Shown: one piece after another, positions 7,952 to 14,805 of the stretch
Position numbering within the stretch: the stretch's first letter is position 1
How the letters are laid out: every line of letters starts with the position of its first letter
From: JANYJJ01 sp038241115
Lineage (GTDB): Bacteria; Pseudomonadota; Gammaproteobacteria; Burkholderiales; Burkholderiaceae_C
Assembly (NCBI GenBank): GCA_038241115.1
Contig: JBBRGA010000059.1
Coordinates: forward strand, 1 to 20,312
DNA length: 20,312 nucleotides
Reading direction: 5' to 3'
Position numbers and translations under genes: made by a program
The notes under the pieces: model-generated
What the model saw: only the letters and a program-made list of their open reading frames with translations
What the model was told of the DNA's origin: nothing
Databases searched by the model: none

Positions 7952-7990
7952 GGCGACCCTTTCAGTAATTGGCGGCGAAAGTTGAATCAT

Positions 7991-8020
7991 AAAAAAGCCC
8001 GCGACAGGCGCGGGCTTTTT
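7991..8020 (-). terminator. Rho-independent terminator after rpsU
   Basis: AAAAAAGCCCGCG and CGCGGGCTTTTT pair around an ACAGG loop, with T-tracts in both orientations. It lies 21 bases after the rpsU stop and 39 bases before the yqeY start, so it should limit read-through from rpsU into yqeY. Confidence 0.9.
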
Positions 8021-8041
8021 GACATAAAAAATTCGGAAAAG

Positions 8042-8254
8042 TCAGAACATCTTCTTGGGCAACTGCATGCTGCGAACGCGCTTGAAGTGGCGTTTGACCG
8101 CGGCCGCTTTTTTACGCTTGCGCTCGGCAGTGGGCTTTTCGTAAAACTCTCGAGCGCGAAGGTCGGTCAGCAGGCCGAGCTTCTCGATGGTGCGCTTGAA
8201 GCGGCGCAGGGCAACGTCGAACGGCTCGTTTTCTTTGACGCGAATCGTAGTCAT
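8042..8254 (-). CDS. rpsU: 30S ribosomal protein bS21
   Basis: bS21 is a small basic protein of the 30S platform, near the 3' end of 16S rRNA and the anti-Shine-Dalgarno region. The 70-residue sequence is the full family length: MTTIRVKENEPFDVALRRFK, then RTIEKLGLL, the family segment REFYEKPTAERKRKKAAAVK and a basic C-terminus. The nearest Shine-Dalgarno-like bases (AGGA in AGGATTT) are about 13 bases from the ATG, which is too far to be good. The leader is about 155 bases long and holds perfect hairpins. A TATAAT box is placed upstream. Unlike in enterobacteria, no dnaG or rpoD follows; yqeY does. Confidence 0.97.
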   Translation of the reverse strand: MTTIRVKENEPFDVALRRFKRTIEKLGLLTDLRAREFYEKPTAERKRKKAAAVKRHFKRVRSMQLPKKMF

Positions 8255-8278
8255 GTAACGGTTAAATCCTGAAATTGA

Positions 8279-8295
8279 GCACTGAGTTTCAGTGC
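8279..8295 (-). promoter_or_regulatory. Hairpin in the rpsU leader, close to the start codon
   Basis: On the minus strand GCACTGA pairs with TCAGTGC around an AAC loop, a perfect 7-base-pair stem 24 bases before the rpsU ATG. A second perfect stem, GTGAAC/GTTCAC at 8369-8382, lies further up the same leader. The role is inferred: possible translational control of bS21. Confidence 0.45.
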
Positions 8296-8415
8296 ATCAG
8301 TGGGGTGTAAGAAATTCCAGCTTCTGACTTGGGTGAAGCGGCTTTTGCTTGGTCTGGCATGTGGACTTGTGAACGAGTTCACTGACCGCAGCGCGGGTTC
8401 GCCGAAAAGAGCGAA

Positions 8416-8446
8416 ATTATAGCCCGGAAAATTCGGCTGGCGACAA
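8416..8446 (-). promoter_or_regulatory. Predicted sigma-70 promoter of rpsU
   Basis: A perfect TATAAT lies at 8416-8421 on the minus strand. The best -35 is TTGTCG at 8441-8446 with a 19-base spacer, slightly longer than ideal. Transcription would start near 8409 and give a leader of about 155 bases. Confidence 0.55.
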
Positions 8447-8473
8447 GTCGCTCAAGCGGTCGAGTGCCGGGCT

Positions 8474-9688
8474 TCAAGGCGCCAGCGCCCGTGCACAAGC
8501 TGCCGCACTTGCCCATGCCCACTGGAAGTTGTAGCCACCCAGCCAACCGGTCACATCGACCACTTCGCCTATGAAATGCAAGCCCGGCGTGCGCTGGCTT
8601 TCCATGCTGTTGGAACTGAGCTCGCGGGTATCGACGCCGCCGCTGGTGACTTCGGCTTTTTTATAGCCCTCGGTTCCGTTCGGCGTGAGCTGCCACGAGT
8701 GCAAACCGGCCGCGAGTTGCAGCAAATCGCGGTCACGCAGCTCGGCCATGGGTTTGTCGGCAAGCGCTTGGTTGACAAGTGCGGGTTGTGCACTCAGCCA
8801 TGTTTCAGCCAAACGGCGCGGCAGCAGTTCGCTCAGTTCGTTGGCTAATTTGCGGCGCGACTGAACTTTGGCTTCGAGCAGTTTTTGCTTCAAGTCGTGC
8901 GTTGGGGCAAGGTCGATGTGCAGCGGCGTGCCCGGTTGCCAATAGCTCGAAATTTGCAACACCGCCGGGCCGCTCATGCCGCGGTGGGTGAAAAGCAGGT
9001 CTTCCAAAAAATCACCTTGGCTTTTGCCTTGGCCACTTTGCAGACGGGCTTGCATCGACAACCCCGCCAGTGGCACAAACGGCTGCCATGCGTCGGCGTC
9101 AAAGGTCAGCGGCACCAAGGCGGGACGGGTGTCGATCATGTGGTGGCCGAACTGGCGCGCCAACCGATAGCCAAAGTCAGTGGCACCGATTTTGGGAATT
9201 GACAAACCTCCGGTGGCAACGACCAAGCGCTTGCAATTCACCGAGCCTCGGTCGGTGCTGACTTCAAAACCGCCTGCGGTTTGCCTCACGTCGCCCACCG
9301 CGCACGGTTGCCAATGCACCACGCCACCTCGCTGGCATTCGGACAGCAGCATTTGGATCACGTCGTCGCTGGAGTCATCGCAAAACAACTGGCCTTTGTG
9401 CTTTTCGTGAAAGCCGATGCGGTGGCTTTGCATCAGCGCGATGAAATCTTGCGGCGTGTAGCGCGCCAAGGCTGAGCGGCAAAAGTGCGGGTTGGCCGAT
9501 AAAAAATTCGCAGGCGTGGTGTCGCGGTTGGTGAAGTTGCACCGGCCACCGCCTGAAATGCGGATTTTCTCGGCCATTTTTTCGGCGTGGTCGATGAGCA
9601 AAACCTCCAAACCCAATTGACCCGCGATGCCCGCGCAGTGCAAACCGGCAGCCCCCGCGCCGATGATGACTGCGTCGAATTCGTTCAT
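8474..9688 (-). CDS. FAD-dependent oxidoreductase of the YhiN/HI0933 family
   Basis: This is a soluble flavoprotein of 404 residues. The N-terminus MNEFDAVIIGAGAAGLHCAG carries the Rossmann GxGxxG motif for FAD. The family hallmark ISGGGRCNFTN sits near residues 44-54. The C-terminal flavin-binding stretch is FIGEVVDVTGWLGGYNFQWAW. These place it in the HI0933/YhiN (BaiN-like) family, often annotated as NAD(P)/FAD-dependent oxidoreductase; the physiological substrate is unknown for most members. The start at ATG 9688 fits the Rossmann strand, though the ribosome binding site is poor. It lies 95 bases after cobA on the same strand with no terminator that I can see, so read-through from the nitrate operon is possible. 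Confidence 0.9.
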   Translation of the reverse strand: MNEFDAVIIGAGAAGLHCAGIAGQLGLEVLLIDHAEKMAEKIRISGGGRCNFTNRDTTPANFLSANPHFCRSALARYTPQDFIALMQSHRIGFHEKHKGQLFCDDSSDDVIQMLLSECQRGGVVHWQPCAVGDVRQTAGGFEVSTDRGSVNCKRLVVATGGLSIPKIGATDFGYRLARQFGHHMIDTRPALVPLTFDADAWQPFVPLAGLSMQARLQSGQGKSQGDFLEDLLFTHRGMSGPAVLQISSYWQPGTPLHIDLAPTHDLKQKLLEAKVQSRRKLANELSELLPRRLAETWLSAQPALVNQALADKPMAELRDRDLLQLAAGLHSWQLTPNGTEGYKKAEVTSGGVDTRELSSNSMESQRTPGLHFIGEVVDVTGWLGGYNFQWAWASAAACARALAP

Positions 9689-9783
9689 TGCTTTCGATGA
9701 TACGGGCCGACTTCTTCAGCCCTTTGCAAACTCTCTACAAACACTTTGCAGCGCGGATGCGTAGGTGCGCAGCCTGTGCGTCC

Positions 9784-10569
9784 TCAGGCCGCGGTTTCCT
9801 TGCGCTCGCTCATGGTTTCCGGCTTTGTCTGTGCCAAGCCACTGAGAACATTGCCGACGACGATGACGCTGGGGCTGCCCAGGTTCTCGCGGTCCACTGC
9901 CGCTGCCAAATCACTCAGGCGGCTGATCACGCTGCGCTGTTGCGGCAGGCTCGCGTGCTGCACCACGGCGACGGGCGTGTCGGCTGGCAGTCCTTCAAGC
10001 AGGCCACTTTGCAAGGAATCCACGGTGGTCATGCCCATGTAGATCACCACAGTGAAGCCTTGGGCAGCGCAGGCGGCCAGGGTGGGCCAATGGATGGGTG
10101 AGGAATCGCCGCGCGGGTGCCCAGTCACGAACATCACGCCGTGCGCATGCGCACGGTGCGTCAGCGCCACGCCCAGCGCATTCACGGCGGCCAGGCCCGA
10201 GGTGATTCCGTTGACCACCTCCACGCGGATGCCGAGCGCTTGCAAATGCTCAATTTCTTCGCCGCCGCGACCGAACAGCAGCGGGTCGCCGCCCTTCAGG
10301 CGCACCACGTGTTCGCCTTTCAACGCCTCGGCCGCCATCAGCTTTTCGATGAACGCCTGCGGTGTGCTGGCACAACCGCCGCGTTTGCCCACGAAGACGA
10401 TGCGGGCGGATTTGCGCGCGTACTTCAACACGCCGTCGCCCACCAAATCGTCCACCAACAAAACCGTGGCTGCACGGATGGTGCGCATCGCTTTGAGGGT
10501 GAGCAAGTCAGGGTCGCCGGGGCCCGCGCCGACCAGATGAACACTGCCAATGATTTTGTTGTCGCTCAT
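9784..10569 (-). CDS. cobA: Uroporphyrinogen-III C-methyltransferase (SUMT)
   Basis: SUMT transfers two methyl groups from S-adenosylmethionine to uroporphyrinogen III, giving precorrin-2, the precursor of siroheme and cobalamin. The 261-residue protein has HLVGAGPGDPDLLTLKA near residues 11-27, VVRLKGGDPLLFGRGGEE near 88-105 and GITSGLAAVNALGVALTHR near 120-138, all typical of the tetrapyrrole methylase fold. It is a stand-alone SUMT, not a CysG fusion, so dehydrogenase and ferrochelatase steps must come from elsewhere. Its position at the end of the nirB-nirD-nasA-ybiB group, three bases after ybiB, indicates that it supplies siroheme for NirB. The residues after 240 (TKPETMSERKETAA) are a polar tail. 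Confidence 0.95.
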   Translation of the reverse strand: MSDNKIIGSVHLVGAGPGDPDLLTLKAMRTIRAATVLLVDDLVGDGVLKYARKSARIVFVGKRGGCASTPQAFIEKLMAAEALKGEHVVRLKGGDPLLFGRGGEEIEHLQALGIRVEVVNGITSGLAAVNALGVALTHRAHAHGVMFVTGHPRGDSSPIHWPTLAACAAQGFTVVIYMGMTTVDSLQSGLLEGLPADTPVAVVQHASLPQQRSVISRLSDLAAAVDRENLGSPSVIVVGNVLSGLAQTKPETMSERKETAA

Positions 10570-10572
10570 TTT

Positions 10573-11526
10573 TTAGAAGCTCATGCTTTTCAGCGTCTGT
10601 ACCAAGCAATCAACTTGTTGACTGATGGGCGTGGGCGCAGGCGCCTCGCCGCTGACCACCGATTGAATGTAAACGGCGGTGGTCGCGGCGTCGATGCTGC
10701 GTGGCAACACGGGCAGATCAGTGAGCACGCCCTCTTTGGCGGGCAGGCTCAATGCAGGCTGCAGCACGCCGCGCACAAAAATATCCAGGCGCGGTATGCG
10801 TCGCGCATCGGCCACGGGCTCGCCCTCGGTGCCCCGCATCAGCAGTGCGTTGGCTTGGGTGTGCTGTAAAAAACCGCTCAGCGCTTCAGCGTATTCGGGG
10901 TGGGTGTGATTGACCACGCGCAGCGCCGCACCGCCGCGTGTGGGGTCAAGTAATTTGGCCACCGTGTGACCGGGGTTGCGCAGGCCAATCACGCGGCGCA
11001 CTTCCAGCAGTTTGGCCAACGCGGGGCACAGCGTGTCGATGCCCATGAACACCGGTTCGCGGCGTGACCAAGCGTGGCCGATGTCGGCGATGTTGTGGGC
11101 AGAGCTGGTCATGGTGGTGAGTCCCAGGTCATGAAACACATCGGCCGTGGTCACGCGACCTGCGTCTTTGGTCACGCCGTGCACCAACACCGGCACGCCC
11201 TTTTGCGCCAACAACATAGCCAGCAACGCGGTCAAGTTGGGCAGCTTGCGCGCGCCGTTGTACGAAGGCAAGAGCACCACCGTACTGTTGGGATGCAGGG
11301 CAGCCGGGATCGGCACACAGCGCTCTTGCGCGGCCTCTAAAAAGCCAGCCAGCTCGACGGTGGTTTCGCCCTTGATGCGCATCGCGATGCAAAACGCACC
11401 CACCTCCAAATCGCTTGCCCGTCCGTCCAGCACCTGGCTCATGAGGTCGTAGGCCTGAGCCTGCGTCAGTGATCGCGCGCCTTCTTTGCCGCGGCCGATT
11501 TCTTTGATGTAAAGGGCGATGCTCAT
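10573..11526 (-). CDS. ybiB: DNA-binding protein YbiB (TrpD2-like, anthranilate phosphoribosyltransferase fold)
   Basis: The protein is about 317 residues from ATG 11526. The longer frame to 11586 adds a peptide lying in the nasA-ybiB gap without family similarity. It has the helical N-terminal domain (MSIALYIKEIGRGKEGARSL) and the phosphoribosyltransferase-like core seen in anthranilate phosphoribosyltransferases (LPSYNGARKLPNLTALLAML, VHGVTKDAGRVTTADVFHDLG). The glycine-rich substrate loop typical of TrpD (GTGGD) is replaced by PSYNGARK, so TrpD activity is unlikely. E. coli YbiB (TrpD2) binds nucleic acids rather than anthranilate (family knowledge). Here it sits between nasA and cobA in a nitrate assimilation operon, so a role connected to that operon is suggested but unknown. 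Confidence 0.85.
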   Translation of the reverse strand: MSIALYIKEIGRGKEGARSLTQAQAYDLMSQVLDGRASDLEVGAFCIAMRIKGETTVELAGFLEAAQERCVPIPAALHPNSTVVLLPSYNGARKLPNLTALLAMLLAQKGVPVLVHGVTKDAGRVTTADVFHDLGLTTMTSSAHNIADIGHAWSRREPVFMGIDTLCPALAKLLEVRRVIGLRNPGHTVAKLLDPTRGGAALRVVNHTHPEYAEALSGFLQHTQANALLMRGTEGEPVADARRIPRLDIFVRGVLQPALSLPAKEGVLTDLPVLPRSIDAATTAVYIQSVVSGEAPAPTPISQQVDCLVQTLKSMSF

Positions 11527-11611
11527 GGTGTGTCGGGCGATCTCGGCTTTGCACGCTGCAAGTCGCGATCCGGTTGCAATCTTCAACCTGCGGTCCGCAA
11601 GTTTCAGGCCG

Positions 11612-14395
11612 CTAGTGTGCGTGCTGGGCCTGCACTTGAACCATTCGTTTCAATTCAGGCAGGCAAGAGCCGCAGTTGGTGCCGCAGCGCAGTTGGTTCT
11701 GCAGGTTTGCGAGTTGCTCCAGCTCGGAGCCAACGGCACTTTTCAGAAGGGCTTCAATCTGCCGTTCGCCCACGTCAAAACAACTGCACACCTGCCTGCC
11801 GCGCGCTTCGATGGCGATGGGCGCTTTGGCACCGGGCGCGAGCAGCAAGCGGCCGTAAGCCTGCGCGGGCAGTTCGTCTTGCAACAAGGTTTTTACCCAA
11901 GCTTCGGCGCTGATGTCGCCCGCCAATAAAAAGCCGTCCAGCTGCGCGCCCGCACCGCTTGATTGAAGCCGCATGCTGCGGCGCTGCCCGCGTTTTTTGT
12001 CGGCGTAATGCAGCACTTCGGAGCTGCTCAAACCCAAGATGCCTTCGATCTGCAAGAGCAGCACATCGGGTGCGGCCTCAAACGCGGCTGCGCGGAACAG
12101 CACGCCACTGCGCTCGCGGCCAAAGGGCACGCAAGATGCAAACGCAAACGCCGGCATCAGCTCGCGAAGTTGCTCGCGGGAATTCAGCGCTTTGTCGTGA
12201 GGCAACCACGCCACCGCCAGCAGCCGCCAAGGCAATTCGGCCTTCAAAATTTTGATTGCTGCGTACTTCAGCTCGGGCTGTTTGGACGTGGGGCAAAACG
12301 CGGGCGAGGTGAGGGCGTTCACCCCCGTCATGCGTTCGCCGGTGCTGGTGCTGCCCGACAAAAACTCTTCGCCCCAGTGCATGGCCATGAAAGCTTGGCT
12401 GCTGCGCACTTGGCTGCTGGATTTGACGGGCACCACGATCGAGCCGCGCCGTGAAGTGACGTAGGCCAAATCACCGTCCGCCAGTTTCAGGCGCGCCATG
12501 TCTTGTGCGTGGAGGTCGAGCGAAGGCTCGGGCACGTGGCCAAACAAACGGCCCAGCGCGCCCGTTCGGCTCATGCCGTGCCATTGGTCGCGCAGGCGAC
12601 CGGTGTTCAGCGAAAACGGATAGCGCGCATCGCGCAGCTCTGCCACGCTGTTGTAGCTCACGTCAGCAAAGCGGGCGCGGCCGTCGGCGGTGGGAAAGAC
12701 GCCGTCTTCATACAAACGCGCTTTGCCCGCGCGCGCACCGGTCGGGAAGGGCCACTGCGCAGGCGCTGCTTCCAACTCGCAATAGCTCAAGCCGGTGATG
12801 TCGAGGTCGCGACCGCGCGTGGTTTCGCGGTGCTCGTTCCAAATGTCTTTGGGTGTGATGGCGGTGAACAGCGTGGGCAATCCGGGCCGCAAAGTGGCTT
12901 CCAGGCGGCGCCCAAAGTCGGTAGCGATCAGCCAATCGTGACGCGCTTGGCCGGGCGCCGTGACCGCAGGGCGAACGCGACTGATACGCCGCTCGCTGTT
13001 GGTCACGGTGCCGTCTTTTTCACCCCACGTGGTGGCGGGCAACAGCAGGTCGGCGAACGCGCAGGTGGCGGTGTTGGCGTAAGCCTCTTGCACCACCACA
13101 AACTCGGTGCGTTGCAGCGCGCGACGCACGCTGGCTTGGTCGGGCATGGACTGCGCGGGGTTGGTGCAGGCTATCCACAAGGCTTTGATTTCGCCGTCGG
13201 CTGCGGCTTCGAACATTTCAACCGCTGTTTTGCCGGGTTGACTGGGCACGCTGCTCACGCCCCACAGTGCAGCCACTTCGGCGCGGTGCTCAGGGTTGGC
13301 CATGTCGCGGTGTGCGCTGAGCAAATTGGCCAAGCCACCCACCTCGCGACCGCCCATGGCATTGGGTTGCCCCGTCAGTGAAAACGGCCCGGCACCCGGT
13401 TTGCCGATTTGCCCTAACGCCAGGTGCAGATTGATGAGGGCCGCGTTTTTCGCGGTACCGCTGCTGCTTTGGTTCAGGCCTTGGCAATACAGCGACAAGG
13501 TCGGGCCGCTGGCAAACCAGCGCGCTGCTTGCACGATGTCGTCTTCACGCAAACCGCACACGGCCGCCACGGCTTTGGGGGTGTCTTCGCGAACGCGCTG
13601 GCGCAGTGCGTCGAAGCCGTTGGTATGTCGCGCGATGTAGGCTTGGTCAACCAATCCTTCCCACAACATCACATGCAGCATGCCGTTGAACAGTGCCACA
13701 TCGGTGCCGGGCAACAGCGGCAAAAACAAATCGGCAGCGTCGGCGGTTTCGGTGCGGCGTGGGTCGGCCACGATGATCTTCAGTGCCGGGTTGGCGCGCT
13801 TGGCGTCTTCAATGCGCCGGAACAAAACGGGGTGGGCGAAGGCGGTGTTGGAGCCGGCAATGAACAGTGTGCTGGCCGCACTCAAGTCGTCATAGCAGGC
13901 CGGCGGCGCGTCCGCGCCTAAGGTGAGCTTGTAGCCAGCCACCGCGCTGCTCATGCACAAGCGCGAATTGGTGTCGACGTTGTTGGTGCCGATCAAGCCT
14001 TTGGCGAGCTTGTTGAAAACGTAATAGTCCTCTGTCAGCAACTGGCCTGAGATGTAAAAACCCACGGCGTCGGAGCCGTGGGTTTGGATGATGCGCGCAA
14101 ACTTGGCGGTGGCCAAATCAAGCGCAGCTGACCATGACGTGGCCACAGGCTTTTCGTTGCGCGCGTGGCGCAGCTGCGGTTGCAGCAAGCGTGATTGCAG
14201 CGCGATGGTTTTTGTGGCTGTGAGGTGCAGCGTGCTGCCCTTGGTGCACAAGCGGCCGAAGTTGGCAGGATGCGCTGGATCGCCGCGCACGCCAGTGATG
14301 TCGGCGCCAACGGACTCAATGATCACACCGCAGCCCACGCCACAGTACGGGCAGGTAGAACGAGTCTCGCGGGCCGAATCGGTGATCGGGATCAT
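11612..14395 (-). CDS. nasA: Assimilatory nitrate reductase catalytic subunit NasA
   Basis: NasA is a cytoplasmic molybdoenzyme that reduces nitrate to nitrite for assimilation. The 927-residue protein begins with the [4Fe-4S] motif C15-P-Y-C18-G-V-G-C22 and C50. It has C147 in the stretch NSRLCMSSAVAGYK as the probable molybdenum ligand. The usual bis-MGD oxidoreductase blocks follow, such as NQSSSGTAKNAALINLHLALG and TNSERRISRVRPAV. The last 60 or so residues (VCSCFDVGERQI ... CGTNCGSC) form a BFD-like [2Fe-2S] domain, as in Klebsiella-type NasA. Start and nirD stop overlap as ATGA, so the two are coupled. No separate NasC-type electron-transfer subunit is present in the window. The insert of about 150 residues before the BFD domain is poorly recognisable. 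Confidence 0.95.
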   Translation of the reverse strand: MIPITDSARETRSTCPYCGVGCGVIIESVGADITGVRGDPAHPANFGRLCTKGSTLHLTATKTIALQSRLLQPQLRHARNEKPVATSWSAALDLATAKFARIIQTHGSDAVGFYISGQLLTEDYYVFNKLAKGLIGTNNVDTNSRLCMSSAVAGYKLTLGADAPPACYDDLSAASTLFIAGSNTAFAHPVLFRRIEDAKRANPALKIIVADPRRTETADAADLFLPLLPGTDVALFNGMLHVMLWEGLVDQAYIARHTNGFDALRQRVREDTPKAVAAVCGLREDDIVQAARWFASGPTLSLYCQGLNQSSSGTAKNAALINLHLALGQIGKPGAGPFSLTGQPNAMGGREVGGLANLLSAHRDMANPEHRAEVAALWGVSSVPSQPGKTAVEMFEAAADGEIKALWIACTNPAQSMPDQASVRRALQRTEFVVVQEAYANTATCAFADLLLPATTWGEKDGTVTNSERRISRVRPAVTAPGQARHDWLIATDFGRRLEATLRPGLPTLFTAITPKDIWNEHRETTRGRDLDITGLSYCELEAAPAQWPFPTGARAGKARLYEDGVFPTADGRARFADVSYNSVAELRDARYPFSLNTGRLRDQWHGMSRTGALGRLFGHVPEPSLDLHAQDMARLKLADGDLAYVTSRRGSIVVPVKSSSQVRSSQAFMAMHWGEEFLSGSTSTGERMTGVNALTSPAFCPTSKQPELKYAAIKILKAELPWRLLAVAWLPHDKALNSREQLRELMPAFAFASCVPFGRERSGVLFRAAAFEAAPDVLLLQIEGILGLSSSEVLHYADKKRGQRRSMRLQSSGAGAQLDGFLLAGDISAEAWVKTLLQDELPAQAYGRLLLAPGAKAPIAIEARGRQVCSCFDVGERQIEALLKSAVGSELEQLANLQNQLRCGTNCGSCLPELKRMVQVQAQHAH

Positions 14396-14784
14396 GCCGA
14401 CGGCGTGACCTCGGGTTGGGCGGGTGCCTTGGCAGCGGGCACGAATTCACAGATAGCCAAACTTTGCAACTCGTCCTTGTCCAGATGCACCACCGCGTCG
14501 ATGACTTGCAGTTTGAACGGCGTGGTGCAGCCTTCGTCGGGCGCTTTGGCACAGCCGTCGTTCAACCCGATGGTCCAGTTGTGCAGTGGGCAAGCCACGC
14601 TGCGGCCAAACACGATGCCTTGGCTTAACGGGCCGCCTTTGTGTGGGCAGCGGTCGAGCAAAGCGAAAACTTCGTCTTCGCTGTTGCGGAAAACCGCCAC
14701 GGCCGCGCCAACAGCGCGCGCCACCCGGCGAGCGCCCAACACAGGGATTTCGTCAACGTGGCAGATGGGGGTCCATTCGGTCAT
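14392..14784 (-). CDS. nirD: Nitrite reductase small subunit NirD with Rieske-type ligands
   Basis: NirD is the small partner of the NADH-dependent assimilatory nitrite reductase. The 130-residue protein starts MTEWTPICHVDEIP and carries a complete Rieske-type ligand set: C46-P-H48 in RCPHKGGPLSQG and C65-P-L-H68 in CPLHNW. It should therefore hold a [2Fe-2S] cluster, unlike the E. coli NirD, which lacks these ligands. The C-terminal 20 residues are a Pro/Ala-rich tail. It lies 21 bases after nirB and overlaps nasA by four bases, so nirB-nirD-nasA is a tightly packed operon. Confidence 0.94.
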   Translation of the reverse strand: MTEWTPICHVDEIPVLGARRVARAVGAAVAVFRNSEDEVFALLDRCPHKGGPLSQGIVFGRSVACPLHNWTIGLNDGCAKAPDEGCTTPFKLQVIDAVVHLDKDELQSLAICEFVPAAKAPAQPEVTPSA

Positions 14785-14805
14785 ATGGATCGGCTCTTCT
14801 TCAAC

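Noticed and set aside
10573..11526. Annotation of this gene as anthranilate phosphoribosyltransferase (trpD)
   Set aside because: The glycine-rich loop typical of TrpD is replaced, and there are no tryptophan genes nearby; YbiB/TrpD2 fits better.
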